NCBI GenBank assembly: GCA_019309115.1
Contig: JAFDGW010000004.1
Coordinates: 1-64,000 of the forward strand
Direction: 5' to 3'
From: Deltaproteobacteria bacterium
Lineage (GTDB): Bacteria; Desulfobacterota; Syntrophobacteria; Syntrophobacterales; Thermodesulforhabdaceae
DNA: 64,000 nt
Shown here: one piece after another, positions 8,141-17,850 of the stretch
Position numbering within the stretch: the first letter of the stretch is position 1
Layout of the letters: every line of letters begins with the position of its first letter
Made by a program: the position numbers and the translations under genes
Notes under the pieces: model-generated
Told to the model about the DNA's origin: nothing
The model's input: only the letters and a program-made list of their open reading frames with translations
The model's database searches: none

Positions 8141-9784
8141 GTGTTTCGAGAAATGTCAGCAAAGGAAGTAATTGACTACGTTCGAAACTATGATGGCTAT
8201 TTTTTGACGAATAACGAAAGAGATGTTTCGCAATCCGATTTTAAGGGGCGAATCATGCCTTGGACGACACTCCGGGCAGCACCCACCAGAGATATGGTGG
8301 GTTACTTTGCCTTTGAAATATCCGGCGGTGCTTCCATTCACGTCGATCTAATGAAAAAACAGATAAACCCCTTTGAAAAGTTAAGACTTGTTAGGAAAGC
8401 GATGCCCAACACGCTAATTCAGACGGGGTGTAGAAGTCATAATCTCTTTGGCTATCGCCCTTACTCTGAGGAAACAATAAGGGCGACAGTGAGGGCTTTT
8501 GCAAAGTATGTTGATGTGTGGCGGGTTTACGATTTTATGAACCACATACCCAACATGAAAATTGTTGGTGAGGAAGTTCAAAAGGCTGGGCGTATTCTTG
8601 TTCCATCACTTTGCTTTGGTACCGGACCTGAGCATTCCAACGAGTTTTATCTGGAAAAGGTTCAAGAAATTGTGGACACCTTTGGGCCTGACATAATCTT
8701 GGGAATTAAAAACCATTCAGCCCTTGGATCTTTTGAGCGGATTGCCAACTTGGTAGAAGCTATTAAAGCCGAATTTCCTGAAATCCCTATTGCCTACCAT
8801 GGTCATAATACCGATGGGAACGACCTGGCTCGCATGGTTGCAGCGATACGGGCAGGTGCCAAAATAGTGGAAGTTTGTGATCATGGATTTGGTGCATGGT
8901 ACAGTCAGGCTCCGGCTCTTTCGCTCATTCAAGTTCTCGAAGATCATGGATACAGTCCCAAGAATATCAACATCGATGCCATAATACAGTCTTCCGAGAT
9001 AATCAGGTATGAGAGGCGGTATTACGCAGCCTTCGAAAGCCCCTTCCGTGGTGTGGACCCCCTTGTGCGCGCACATAAATTAACGGGCGGTGCCGTGAGT
9101 ATGGCTTACGAACAAGCGGAACAGCTGGGTCTTCTCTCACGCATACAAGAGGTTTTTGAAGAATTGTCAACGGTCATAAAAGAATTGGGAAATATCTGGC
9201 CTGTGACACCGGGAAGTCAGATTTTGTGGTCAACGGCCGTGAGTAATATTCTTTACGGCCGCTATGAACAGCCATCGGATGACCTGAAACGGCTACTTCT
9301 GGGTCACTATGGTCCCTTCCCTTTTTATGATCCGCCTGATTGGATCTACAAGAAGGTGCTTGAACATAAAAGAACTAATGGAAAACGGTGGTATGAGATA
9401 CTCCAGAGCAAAGACAGGGCAAAGCCGGAAGATAAAGAAGGCATCGAATCTTGTAGGGAACAATTCAGAGAGGAAATGGGTCGGTACCCGTCAGAAGAAG
9501 AGATGGTTCTTTACCTCATTTTTCCCCGTGATACTGTTAGTTATCTAAAATTCGAAGAACGATACGGCAGGACATGGCTCCTACCACCAGACATTTGGTT
9601 TCACACCGGGGGATTTCCAAATGGGAAGCGCATAACCTTTACCGATGACAGTGGGAAACCCCACATAATAGACATTGTGTCAACTCAAGTGCTGGATAAT
9701 GTGGTGAAAACGTCCTGTCTTGTAGATTACCATTTTAAAACTTACAGCGTTCCGGTGGATGCTAAAAAACGAAAGGCTGGGTGA
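8141..9784 (+). CDS. Carboxyltransferase subunit (PycB/OadA-like) without biotin domain
   Basis: A 547-residue pyruvate carboxylase/oxaloacetate decarboxylase-type carboxyltransferase. The HMGL-like TIM barrel comes first; family PycB proteins carry DAHQS near the start where this one reads MPWTTLRAAPTRDM. A conserved carboxylase domain follows (TPGSQILWSTAVSNI). The metal-site HGHNTDG and the region GIKNHSALG (usual Lys) are present. The C-terminus stops at VDAKKRKAG without the AMKM biotinylation motif or a biotinyl domain, so a separate carrier is required. The start is GTG 8141, with AAGGAG (8129-8134) 6 bases upstream; an in-frame ATG at 8087 lies inside the previous gene. Confidence 0.85.
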   Translation: MFREMSAKEVIDYVRNYDGYFLTNNERDVSQSDFKGRIMPWTTLRAAPTRDMVGYFAFEISGGASIHVDLMKKQINPFEKLRLVRKAMPNTLIQTGCRSHNLFGYRPYSEETIRATVRAFAKYVDVWRVYDFMNHIPNMKIVGEEVQKAGRILVPSLCFGTGPEHSNEFYLEKVQEIVDTFGPDIILGIKNHSALGSFERIANLVEAIKAEFPEIPIAYHGHNTDGNDLARMVAAIRAGAKIVEVCDHGFGAWYSQAPALSLIQVLEDHGYSPKNINIDAIIQSSEIIRYERRYYAAFESPFRGVDPLVRAHKLTGGAVSMAYEQAEQLGLLSRIQEVFEELSTVIKELGNIWPVTPGSQILWSTAVSNILYGRYEQPSDDLKRLLLGHYGPFPFYDPPDWIYKKVLEHKRTNGKRWYEILQSKDRAKPEDKEGIESCREQFREEMGRYPSEEEMVLYLIFPRDTVSYLKFEERYGRTWLLPPDIWFHTGGFPNGKRITFTDDSGKPHIIDIVSTQVLDNVVKTSCLVDYHFKTYSVPVDAKKRKAG

Positions 9785-10692
9785 TGTGTGGCACCTCGGG
9801 ATTATATTCCCTGGTTGACTCATTTCTTCAATACCTTGCAATCGAACGAGGCTATAGCAACCACACCATACAGTCTTATTGTACAGACCTGAAGGACTTT
9901 ATAGCCTTTCTGGAATCCAGCGGGTACAACGAGGATGTGAATAATATTAACGAAAGAACAATATCGAAATACATGGAACTGACAGCTTCTCGTTTTTCCG
10001 TAAAGACCCAAGCTCGGCGACTTTCGTCTATCAAAAGTTTCTTTAGTTTCTTGATGCGCGAAGGGATGATTCGCATCAATCCCGCGACGAAGATACGACC
10101 ACCAAAGCCTCGAGAGTCTCTGCCATCTTGCCTTTCTGTTGATGAAGTAAATAGACTCATAAGCGCTCCAGACATCACAACCCCTCTAGGTCTTCGTGAC
10201 AGATCCATTATTGAACTGCTCTATAGCACCGGGGTTCGTGTAAGTGAGTTAACGGGCCTTACGGTGGCGCAGTACCACAGGCAGTCGGAATACCTTCTGG
10301 TGCGCGGCAAAGGATCGAAAGAAAGAATAGTCCCTCTCGGGGAATATGCCATTGAGGCTCTGGACACCTACCTTACAAAAGGGCGACCGAAGCTTTTGAA
10401 AAAAGGCAAGACGAGTTCTTTTTTATTCATCAACAATAAGGGAAATCCTCTTACGAGGCTTGGAGTATGGAAGTTGCTGAAAAAGTATGCCATCCAGGCT
10501 AGAATACAGAAAGAAGTAACTCCGCATGTGTTGAGGCACACCTTTGCGACGCATCTTCTGGAGAATGGAGCAGACCTCAGATCGGTTCAAGCGCTTCTCG
10601 GGCACGCTAGCATATCGTCAACTCAGATATATACACACGTGGCACTTAAACATCTAAAAGAAGTCCACGAACTTCACCACCCCAGGGCGTGA
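9784..10692 (+). CDS. xer: XerC/XerD-type tyrosine recombinase
   Basis: A tyrosine site-specific recombinase of about 302 residues. It has an N-terminal SAM-like core-binding domain (about 10-95) and a C-terminal catalytic domain. The catalytic set is intact: Arg in STGVRVSEL, Lys in GKGSKERIVPL, HVLRH, the second His in LLGHAS, and Tyr in QIYTHV. Length and the close match to the family pattern fit the chromosome-dimer resolvase group rather than a phage or integron integrase, and no att sites or phage genes are nearby. Start is ATG 9784, with AAAGG 7 bases upstream; GTG 9781 is the alternative. It is coupled to the carboxyltransferase stop. Confidence 0.88.
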   Translation: MCGTSGLYSLVDSFLQYLAIERGYSNHTIQSYCTDLKDFIAFLESSGYNEDVNNINERTISKYMELTASRFSVKTQARRLSSIKSFFSFLMREGMIRINPATKIRPPKPRESLPSCLSVDEVNRLISAPDITTPLGLRDRSIIELLYSTGVRVSELTGLTVAQYHRQSEYLLVRGKGSKERIVPLGEYAIEALDTYLTKGRPKLLKKGKTSSFLFINNKGNPLTRLGVWKLLKKYAIQARIQKEVTPHVLRHTFATHLLENGADLRSVQALLGHASISSTQIYTHVALKHLKEVHELHHPRA

Positions 10693-10696
10693 TGTT

Positions 10697-13417
10697 ATGG
10701 AAGTGATCACAACGCATGTGCACGCAGACTTTGACGCTATGGCTTCTATGATAGCTGCCGCCAAGCTCTATCCGAACGCCACGATGGTATTTCCTGGATC
10801 CCAAGAAAAGCTGGTCAGAGAGTTCTTTAACGCCAGAATATCTCCGTCCTTTAACATAAAAAAAATGAGAGACATTGATCTGGATTCTGTGAAAAGGCTG
10901 ATATTGGTGGACACCAGGCAGAAATCCCGTATCGGCAGGTTCGCAGAAATAGCAGACAGGGGGGATGTGGATATTCACATTTACGACCATCACCCTGACG
11001 CAGAAGACGATGTTACGGGAAGTGTGTCAGTAATCAGGCGGGTCGGGGCAACGGTGACCATACTGACAGAGATAATAAAGGAGAGGAATATTCCTATTAC
11101 ACCAGAAGAAGCCACAATACTGATGATCGGCATCTTCGAAGACACGGGTTCTTTCACGTTTTTGTCCACCACACCGGATGATTTCGAGGCAGCATCATTT
11201 TTACTTAAATGCGGTGCCGACTTGAATGTGGTTTCCGACATCGTCACGAAGGATCTCACCGCCGAACAGGTGGCGTTGCTAAATGATATGATATCTTCGG
11301 CTAGGGTTTACACCATTCACGGCGTTGATGTGTGCATATCATCTATTTCCATTGACAGGTACGTGGGAGACTTCGCCCTTATTGTGCACAAATTCAGGGA
11401 TATGGAAAATCTGGATGTGGTCTTTGCCCTGGCCCGTATGGAAGACCGGATTTACATGGTGGCAAGGAGCAGGATACCTCAGGTGAATGTTGGAGAGATC
11501 GCTGTCTATTTCGGAGGTGGCGGGCACGCGACGGCCGCTTCCGCTACGATAAGAAACAAAACACTGATTGAGGTAGAGGACCGACTTTGGGAGGTACTGC
11601 AGAGCAAGATTAAGCCCACTCCGGTGGCCAAAGATTTGATGAGTCAGCCGCCTATATGCATTGATGAAACTACACCGATCAGGTCGGCAGAAGAACTAAT
11701 GATACGTTACAACATAAACGCCGTGCCAGTTCTGGACGAAAACAAGAGCCTTGTGGGCACGATATCTAGGCAAATAATCGAAAAAGCCATCTATCACGGG
11801 TTTGAATTGGCGCCGGTTCAGCACTATATGAACCGCGACATAAAAACAGTTCATCCGGACGCAACGATAGTAGAAATTCAGGAACCGCTGGTGGAGCACC
11901 AGCAGAGGATACTTCCTGTCGTTGAAGGCAACAGAGTAGTAGGAGTCATTACAAGGCGGGATCTTTTAAAATACCTGGTGGAGGAACGTGCCACTGACCC
12001 GAGTGGACTTAACGGACAGATGCTTTCTCAAAGGCGCCGGCAGAAGAATATATCAAGCCTGCTTCGTGAACAGTTGCCATCTTACGCTGTAGACCTGTTA
12101 AGAAACCTCGGCAAACTGGGACAGAAGTTAGGATACGGTGTTTACGCCGTGGGCGGCTTCGTAAGAGATCTCCTGCTTAGGCATCCCAACCTGGACATAG
12201 ACATCGTGATCGAAGGTGACGGTATTCGCTTTGCCAGAACTTTCGCACATGAGCATAACATTCGCATGAGGGCACACAAAAAATTCAACACTGCCGTTTT
12301 GATTTTTCCCGACGGTATGAAGATAGACGTTGCCACTGCCCGCATGGAGTACTACCGTTACCCGGCGGCGTTACCAATTGTCGAATTTGGATCACTAAAA
12401 ATGGATTTGTACCGCCGTGATTTCACCATAAACACCCTGGCGGTGGATCTGCATCCTGATCGCTTCGGGCAACTTATAGACTTCTTCGGCGGCCAGAGGG
12501 ACATAAAGGAAAAGGTCATAAGGGTTCTCCACAGTCTGAGTTTCGTGGAGGACCCGACCAGGATCCTTAGAGCAATACGTTTTGAACAGCGTTTTGGATT
12601 CCAGATCGGAAAACAAACAGAGAAACTGATGCAAAATGCGGTAAAGATAGGTTTGATTGACAAACTGGGAGGGCACAGGCTTTTTCACGAGCTTCAGCTC
12701 ATACTTATGGAGACCGATCCGGTGCCGGCTTTGAGGCGAATGGACGAGTTCAAGCTGCTGAAAGTGTTGTCCCCTTCCCTTCAGTGGACGGCTCGTAAGG
12801 AGAGGCTATTTCGTGATCTGAAGGAAGTACTCGCTTGGTACGATTTAAGCTTTCTGGAAGGGAGTGTGGAAAAATGGTGGATCTACTTTATTGCTTTATT
12901 CATGGGGCTTTCTCTGAAAGAGCTGAAAGCAGTTTGCTCCAGACTCGATATTCCAGAAGGCCCAAGGAAAAGGTTTCTTGGCGCTTACAAGCGCATCGAT
13001 GATGCTCTTCAAAAACTGGGTGACGGAATTGATATACCAGCAAGCCAGGTTTACCGTATTCTGGAAAGCTTATCCACAGAAGAGTTGCTTGTTGCCATGG
13101 CCCGAACAGAATTCCCAGAAGTGCGACGGTGTATTAACCTATATCTTACCCGCTATCGATATGAAAAAACAGAACTCAGAGGACGGGATCTCAAAGACTT
13201 TGGTGTTCCGCCAGGACCGATCTACCGAAAGGTACTCGATGAACTTCTTCATGCAAGACTGGACGGCGTGGTCAAAACGAAGCAGGAAGAATGGAATTAC
13301 CTCAAGAGGCATTATCCGGAACTGTTTAAAGGATCTCAAAATGATACCAAATCTTCACAAGTTGACTCAGGCAGGGATTTACTTCCTGCCCCTACTGATT
13401 GGGGTAATACTTCATGA
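10697..13417 (+). CDS. DHH-CBS-tRNA nucleotidyltransferase fusion
   Basis: A 906-residue three-part protein. Residues 1 to about 310 form a DHH/DHHA1 phosphoesterase-type domain (HVHADFDA, DTRQ, YDHHPD, GGGGHATAAS). A pair of CBS domains follows (about 315-430), then a class II poly(A) polymerase/CCA-adding head (GGFVRDLLL, with the metal aspartates in LDIDIVIEG; RRDFTINTLA; EDPTRILRAIRF) and a helical tRNA-binding C-terminus. This architecture is known in deltaproteobacteria and some other lineages, where the enzyme adds A or CCA to tRNA 3' ends. Whether it adds C or only A cannot be told by eye. The CBS pair suggests adenosine-nucleotide control. It starts 4 bases after xer. Confidence 0.9.
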   Translation: MEVITTHVHADFDAMASMIAAAKLYPNATMVFPGSQEKLVREFFNARISPSFNIKKMRDIDLDSVKRLILVDTRQKSRIGRFAEIADRGDVDIHIYDHHPDAEDDVTGSVSVIRRVGATVTILTEIIKERNIPITPEEATILMIGIFEDTGSFTFLSTTPDDFEAASFLLKCGADLNVVSDIVTKDLTAEQVALLNDMISSARVYTIHGVDVCISSISIDRYVGDFALIVHKFRDMENLDVVFALARMEDRIYMVARSRIPQVNVGEIAVYFGGGGHATAASATIRNKTLIEVEDRLWEVLQSKIKPTPVAKDLMSQPPICIDETTPIRSAEELMIRYNINAVPVLDENKSLVGTISRQIIEKAIYHGFELAPVQHYMNRDIKTVHPDATIVEIQEPLVEHQQRILPVVEGNRVVGVITRRDLLKYLVEERATDPSGLNGQMLSQRRRQKNISSLLREQLPSYAVDLLRNLGKLGQKLGYGVYAVGGFVRDLLLRHPNLDIDIVIEGDGIRFARTFAHEHNIRMRAHKKFNTAVLIFPDGMKIDVATARMEYYRYPAALPIVEFGSLKMDLYRRDFTINTLAVDLHPDRFGQLIDFFGGQRDIKEKVIRVLHSLSFVEDPTRILRAIRFEQRFGFQIGKQTEKLMQNAVKIGLIDKLGGHRLFHELQLILMETDPVPALRRMDEFKLLKVLSPSLQWTARKERLFRDLKEVLAWYDLSFLEGSVEKWWIYFIALFMGLSLKELKAVCSRLDIPEGPRKRFLGAYKRIDDALQKLGDGIDIPASQVYRILESLSTEELLVAMARTEFPEVRRCINLYLTRYRYEKTELRGRDLKDFGVPPGPIYRKVLDELLHARLDGVVKTKQEEWNYLKRHYPELFKGSQNDTKSSQVDSGRDLLPAPTDWGNTS

Positions 13418-14006
13418 AATTGCCCACGGCTGGGCGGCAGAAAGGTTGGGAGATCCCACGGCACGCCTTGCGGGTCGGATAAGTTTGAACCCTCTGGTGC
13501 ACATAGACCCCTTCGGCACTATATTCCTACCTCTTTTCCTGTTTTTGATGAACGCTCCTTTTCTCTTCGGGTGGGCTAAGCCAGTGCCCGTGAGGCAGGA
13601 CCTTCTAGTTGGTGGTAGAAAGGGCATGGCCAAGGTGGCACTTGCCGGTCCGCTAACCAACCTGATGCTGGCGGCAGCCAGCAGCTTGATATATCACGGT
13701 CTGGTGTGGGCAGTCCACGGAAGCATTATAGGAAAGGGAAGCATGTGGCTTATTGAACCTCTTATCTTGATGGCTGGCACATCGGTGGCTATTAATTTGG
13801 TGCTCATGATTGTTAATTTAGTACCGGTTCCACCTTTGGACGGAGGGCGCATACTTGTTGGCATTTTGCCGGAAGAAATGGCTATGGCTGTGGCGAAACT
13901 AGAGCGATACGGTATGTTTATCATCTTGCTGTTGATTGTAACCAACTTGTGGTCGTATTTTATCACCCCCGTACTGGACGCATTGCTGAGCTTTTTTCTT
14001 GGATGA
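13341..14006 (+). CDS. Site-2 protease family (M50) membrane metallopeptidase
   Basis: A 221-residue polytopic membrane zinc protease. The zinc motif HEIAH is at about residues 25-29, in VILHEIAHGWAAERLGDPTA. The third ligand region is NLVPVPPLDGGRI, the NPxPxxDGG-type motif. Four to six hydrophobic helices are visible. Family members of this compact type lack PDZ domains and their substrates are unknown. The frame is open from 12978, but everything before 13341 lies antiparallel to nothing and inside the preceding gene. I therefore start at ATG 13341 (AAAGGA upstream), which still overlaps the nucleotidyltransferase by 77 bases. trpS follows after 27 bases. Confidence 0.88.
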   Translation: MIPNLHKLTQAGIYFLPLLIGVILHEIAHGWAAERLGDPTARLAGRISLNPLVHIDPFGTIFLPLFLFLMNAPFLFGWAKPVPVRQDLLVGGRKGMAKVALAGPLTNLMLAAASSLIYHGLVWAVHGSIIGKGSMWLIEPLILMAGTSVAINLVLMIVNLVPVPPLDGGRILVGILPEEMAMAVAKLERYGMFIILLLIVTNLWSYFITPVLDALLSFFLG

Positions 14007-14033
14007 TCAAAGCGAGAAGGAGGACTTAAAGGA

Positions 14034-15047
14034 ATGACCGTCGAAAGGAAAAGAGTACTAAGCGGAATGCGACCCACCGGAAGGCTTCACCTCGGAAACC
14101 TGCACGGCGCCTTGGACAACTGGCTTAAACTTCAAGAGGAATACGATTGTTTCTTTTTTGTTGCAGACTGGCATGCTCTTACCACCGATTACGCAACCCC
14201 CCAGCAGATAAAGGAATACACCTGGGACATGATAACCGATTGGTTAAGTGTTGGGCTGGATCCAAAAAAAAGCACAATTTTTATCCAGTCAGAAATCCAG
14301 GATCACGCCGAGCTTTACCTTCTTCTCGGCATGATAACGCCCGTTCCGTGGCTTGAACGAAATCCCACGTACAAAGAGCAACAACAACAACTAAAGAATA
14401 AAGATCTTTCGACCTATGGATTTCTTGGCTATCCCGTGCTTCAGGCTGCAGATATAATTATTTATCGGGCTCATGGTGTACCGGTCGGTAAGGATCAGCT
14501 ACCTCACATTGAACTTACTCGTGAAATAGTGCGCCGGTTTCATCATCTATACGGGCACAAAATATTCCCAGAACCGGAAGCATTGCTCACAGAATTTCCC
14601 ACCCTTCCAGGAACGGACGGTAGAAAGATGAGCAAAAGTTACAATAATTGTGTTTACATTACCGAACCGGTGGAGTCGGTACACCAAAAGATAATGACCA
14701 TGGTGACAGACCCGCAGAGGAAACGGCGGAAAGACCCAGGAGATCCTAGTGTGTGCCCGGTGTTTGAATTTCACAAGATTTATTCAACCGATGACGAAAG
14801 AGAAGAAATAGTGAAAGGATGCCGCACCGCGGGCATTGGCTGCGTAGATTGTAAAAAGATGCTACTGCGCCATATTGATGAATTTCTCGACCCCATCCGG
14901 GAAAAGAAAAAATATTACATGGACAACATGATGGAGGTACACGAAATTATCATTGACGGGATTGACAGAGCAAAAAAAGAAACGGCCATGACGATGGAGA
15001 TGGTAAGGGAAGCGGTGGGGATGGCTCCATTTAGCGGAAGTAATTGA
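14034..15047 (+). CDS. trpS: Tryptophanyl-tRNA synthetase
   Basis: A 337-residue class Ic aminoacyl-tRNA synthetase that charges tRNA-Trp. The HIGH-equivalent is HLGN (RPTGRLHLGNLHGAL) and the KMSKS loop is complete (GRKMSKSYNN). ADIIIYRAHGVPVGKDQ is the usual tryptophan/ATP pocket stretch. Length matches the bacterial enzyme. GAGAAGGAGG precedes the ATG. It continues the same run as the protease and the pseudouridine synthase, 12 bases before the latter. Confidence 0.96.
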   Translation: MTVERKRVLSGMRPTGRLHLGNLHGALDNWLKLQEEYDCFFFVADWHALTTDYATPQQIKEYTWDMITDWLSVGLDPKKSTIFIQSEIQDHAELYLLLGMITPVPWLERNPTYKEQQQQLKNKDLSTYGFLGYPVLQAADIIIYRAHGVPVGKDQLPHIELTREIVRRFHHLYGHKIFPEPEALLTEFPTLPGTDGRKMSKSYNNCVYITEPVESVHQKIMTMVTDPQRKRRKDPGDPSVCPVFEFHKIYSTDDEREEIVKGCRTAGIGCVDCKKMLLRHIDEFLDPIREKKKYYMDNMMEVHEIIIDGIDRAKKETAMTMEMVREAVGMAPFSGSN

Positions 15048-15059
15048 AAAAGACAGAAT

Positions 15060-15854
15060 ATGGGTGATCGGATACGGCTTCAGAAATTCATAGCACTGGC
15101 AGGATTAACGTCCCGGCGGAAAGCTGAAGAGTGGATACATGAGGGAAGGGTTCAGGTTAACGGAGAAACGGTAACGGAAATGGGGATTACTGTGGATCCG
15201 GAAACCGATGAAGTACGAGTTGACGGTAAAGTCGTGCGACCGGCTTCTCGTAAGGTTTATCTGGCCATGTATAAGCCGAGGTTTTGCGTGACGACCTTGC
15301 ATGATCCCCAGGGAAGACCGACGGTGATGGATTTTCTTCGAGATGTTAAGGAAAGAGTGTATCCCGTAGGCAGGTTGGACTTTGACTCAGAAGGCTTGTT
15401 GCTATTTACAAACGATGGCCAGCTTGCGCATAGGCTTATACATCCAAGCTTTGGAGTGGAAAAGGAATACATTGTTTTGGTTAAAGGGCACCCAGGCAAG
15501 TGGTTTTTCAAAAAGTGGCGTGAAGGTGTGTATCTTGAGGAGGGAAAGACTGCACCAGCTCGGGTTGAAGTGATTAAGAGAGAACGCACACGAACGTGGT
15601 TGAAGGTAATTATTCATCAAGGATGGTACAGGCAGATAAAAAGAATGGGATTAGTAACGGGTCATCCTGTGTTGCGTATTAAAAGAGTGAGGTACGGTCC
15701 TATTCAACTGGGAGATCTTAAACCTGGACACTACCGAGAATTATCGAATGATGAAGTAACTAAACTCTACTGGGTGACGGCTCTTATAAAAGAGGCTGAT
15801 TCGTCAAATGGGGCGGGCGATGTGTGCGTCGCCCGTAGGCACACTCCGCGATGA
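15060..15854 (+). CDS. RsuA/RluB-type pseudouridine synthase
   Basis: A 264-residue rRNA pseudouridine synthase. An S4 RNA-binding domain comes first (RLQKFIALAGLTSRRKAEEWI). The catalytic domain has the active-site block GRLDFDSEGLLLFTNDG, whose first Asp is the catalytic nucleophile. The family modifies 16S or 23S rRNA; RluB-like (23S 2605) is most usual for this length, but RsuA cannot be excluded. The last about 17 residues (SSNGAGDVCVARRHTPR) come from a palindromic stretch and are unlike the family, so the natural C-terminus probably once ended near residue 246. Confidence 0.9.
   Translation: MGDRIRLQKFIALAGLTSRRKAEEWIHEGRVQVNGETVTEMGITVDPETDEVRVDGKVVRPASRKVYLAMYKPRFCVTTLHDPQGRPTVMDFLRDVKERVYPVGRLDFDSEGLLLFTNDGQLAHRLIHPSFGVEKEYIVLVKGHPGKWFFKKWREGVYLEEGKTAPARVEVIKRERTRTWLKVIIHQGWYRQIKRMGLVTGHPVLRIKRVRYGPIQLGDLKPGHYRELSNDEVTKLYWVTALIKEADSSNGAGDVCVARRHTPR
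15814..15835. repeat. Hairpin at the 3' end of the pseudouridine synthase gene
   Basis: CGGGCGA (15814-15820) pairs with TCGCCCG (15829-15835) around an 8-base loop. A smaller dyad, CTCTT-ATAA-AAGAG, lies just upstream at 15781-15794. The element lies inside the reading frame and resembles the hairpins at 29117-29146 and 47085-47110 in its GATGT...TCGCC bases. It is probably a dispersed palindrome that was added to the gene end. Confidence 0.4.
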
Positions 15855-15873
15855 GATGGTTAAATGAAAGCTA

Positions 15874-17751
15874 ATGTATAGAAACAATAGATATTCCATT
15901 TACGTTAGAAGAAAATCACCTCGAGGGCGGACAAATCTTGTTTTTCGATTCCTGAAAATTCTTACATTGCTGGCATTTCTTGGCATTTGTTCCGCCGGGG
16001 CCTTAATTTTTGCCCAAGTGATCACCATCGACTCTCTTTATAAGCGCGCTCCACTTGTCCCTCATTCAATAAAATCTCTGGAATTTGAAGTTAACGGTAA
16101 GGAAACAATTTCATGTACCCCGAACAACCACTGCGTTTTCAGCCCTGATGACGTGTTAAGTATTACGGCAGTAAAAACGGACGGCAAAATAACCTGGGGC
16201 ATGCGCCTTCATTCCGACCTGATGGATGTGGAATTACTGCGAAGTCAGCCTCAACCCCTTGTAAAACTTGCCCCATACCTTCCCTTTGATAATCACGTTG
16301 ACATAGAGATATCCGCATTGTGGTATAGGTGGAAACTGGGCACCATTAAAATCCAGGCAAAATGGCCTGCAAAGCACTGGATCAAACAGGCACAGTTAAC
16401 CCAGAGTCCGGAGCGTAAAAAGTACTTTCTACAAAAGGCTCTGGCGGAAGAGCCAAATCATATGATAGCTCGGATGCAATTAGCCGATCTTTACTTCACC
16501 CAGAAAGATTACAAACATGCGGTACAGGAATACGAAAAAATCTTGCGATCTGGCATGTCCCGTCACGCCATCATGCGTTTGCTTTCCTGTTACCGCGCAA
16601 TGGGACAGAAGCAGGAAGCAGTGAATACCTATATCAGGATCTTGAAGCACTTCCCGAAAAAGGAAAACATCGAAGCATTTCTGAAATATCTAAATACCGC
16701 TTACAAACCTCGCCAGACCAAGGTTGTGCTGGAAAAATGCATTAAGGAAGTGCCTGATGCGCTTAAAGTGAACTTCTGGCTTTATCTTTCCGACCTTTGT
16801 ACGAGACTGCAGGATTGGAATTGTGTGGCGAAATACTCGGAACTGGCAAGCAAGGTTTCTTCCAAAAACAGACCAACACTTATGTACAACACAGGGGTGG
16901 CTTACTTCCAGAAAGGAGACTACAAAAGAGCATTAAAATATTTTCAGGAGTACGTCCGGTCACATCCCGATGACATGGACGGCTTACGAATCCTTGCCAT
17001 AACTTACTCAAAACTGGAAGAACACGGAAAAGCAGCCGCCTTATATGAAAAACTGGCTAAAATGGACAAAACGGAAAGCTCCATAACTGCGTGGATCTCC
17101 GCTCTCAGAGAACTAGGTGATCGCGAAAAACTAACCAAAGCATATCAGTTTTTTGTTAAAAACCACCCTGACAATGCTCAAGCGTGGTACAATCTAGGAA
17201 TTCTTGAATACCGGCAGAAGATGTTGGATGAAGCAGAACGGGCGTTCCTTAAGGCGAGTAAACTGGATCCTCAAAATCCGGCTCCCCTCTCCTACCTCAA
17301 AAAAATCTATTATGCTAAGAAAGACATGAAAAAAGAACTGGGAATTCTTGAAAAACTTATAGCTTTGCAACCAAAGGAGTTGTCCTATTACGAAGAATTT
17401 TTCCAATTAACCGATAAAGGGAAAAACTCAGATAATGCACTTACTGTCCTAGGGAAATGTAAAGATTCTTTGCCTAAAGAGCCTAAGTGCTATGATATGC
17501 TCCTTTACATATTGTTAAGTCAGGGAAAAAAGCAGGAAGCCGCGGTTGTATTGGAAGAACTGGTAAAACTCAGGCCGGACGATCCTCAAGTTCTACTTGA
17601 GCTGGCAAAATTGGATTACGACATCGGTAAGTATGATAAAGCAGTGGAGTCTCTAAAAAAATACCTGCAGGCAAAACCCAATGATACAAAGGCAAAAGAG
17701 CTTTATTTACAGAGCAGGTTGAAGCTACTCAAGAAGAGTCAAAACAAGTGA
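15874..17751 (+). CDS. Membrane-anchored TPR-repeat protein
   Basis: A 625-residue protein of unknown specific function. One transmembrane helix lies near residues 25-48 (FLKILTLLAFLGICSAGALIF). A beta-rich extracytoplasmic segment follows (about 55-165) with two cysteines (ISCTPNNHCVF) that may form a disulfide. From about residue 185 to the end come roughly ten tetratricopeptide repeats, for example around YNTGVAYFQKGDYKRALKYF and AWYNLGILEYRQKMLDEAER. TPR arrays act as protein-protein scaffolds, so a periplasmic assembly role is likely. It follows the pseudouridine synthase by 19 bases and the next gene is 99 bases on. Confidence 0.8.
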   Translation: MYRNNRYSIYVRRKSPRGRTNLVFRFLKILTLLAFLGICSAGALIFAQVITIDSLYKRAPLVPHSIKSLEFEVNGKETISCTPNNHCVFSPDDVLSITAVKTDGKITWGMRLHSDLMDVELLRSQPQPLVKLAPYLPFDNHVDIEISALWYRWKLGTIKIQAKWPAKHWIKQAQLTQSPERKKYFLQKALAEEPNHMIARMQLADLYFTQKDYKHAVQEYEKILRSGMSRHAIMRLLSCYRAMGQKQEAVNTYIRILKHFPKKENIEAFLKYLNTAYKPRQTKVVLEKCIKEVPDALKVNFWLYLSDLCTRLQDWNCVAKYSELASKVSSKNRPTLMYNTGVAYFQKGDYKRALKYFQEYVRSHPDDMDGLRILAITYSKLEEHGKAAALYEKLAKMDKTESSITAWISALRELGDREKLTKAYQFFVKNHPDNAQAWYNLGILEYRQKMLDEAERAFLKASKLDPQNPAPLSYLKKIYYAKKDMKKELGILEKLIALQPKELSYYEEFFQLTDKGKNSDNALTVLGKCKDSLPKEPKCYDMLLYILLSQGKKQEAAVVLEELVKLRPDDPQVLLELAKLDYDIGKYDKAVESLKKYLQAKPNDTKAKELYLQSRLKLLKKSQNK

Positions 17752-17777
17752 AGTATTACTTTAGGAGGTTTTGAAAT

Positions 17778-17805
17778 TTGACCTATGTTAGCTATTTTTA
17801 TAGCA
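17778..17805 (+). promoter_or_regulatory. Possible promoter of the isoprenoid/heme gene run
   Basis: TTGACC (17778-17783) is followed after 16 bases by ATAGCA (17800-17805). The -10 match is weak and overlaps a small GCTAT-TTTT-ATAGC dyad. It is the only promoter-like pattern in the 99-base gap before the polyprenyl synthase gene. Confidence 0.3.
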
Positions 17806-17850
17806 TTGTGGCTTCATTAGAAATTTTTCACAGAAAGTGAGTAATTCACT

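Noticed and set aside
9784-10692. Integrase of a mobile element
   Set aside because: No att repeats, phage or cassette genes are adjacent, and the protein fits housekeeping XerC/D and is coupled to core genes.
12978-13340. 121-residue N-terminal extension of the site-2 protease frame
   Set aside because: It lies wholly inside the nucleotidyltransferase gene, has no family match, and a good ATG with the HEIAH motif close behind exists at 13341.
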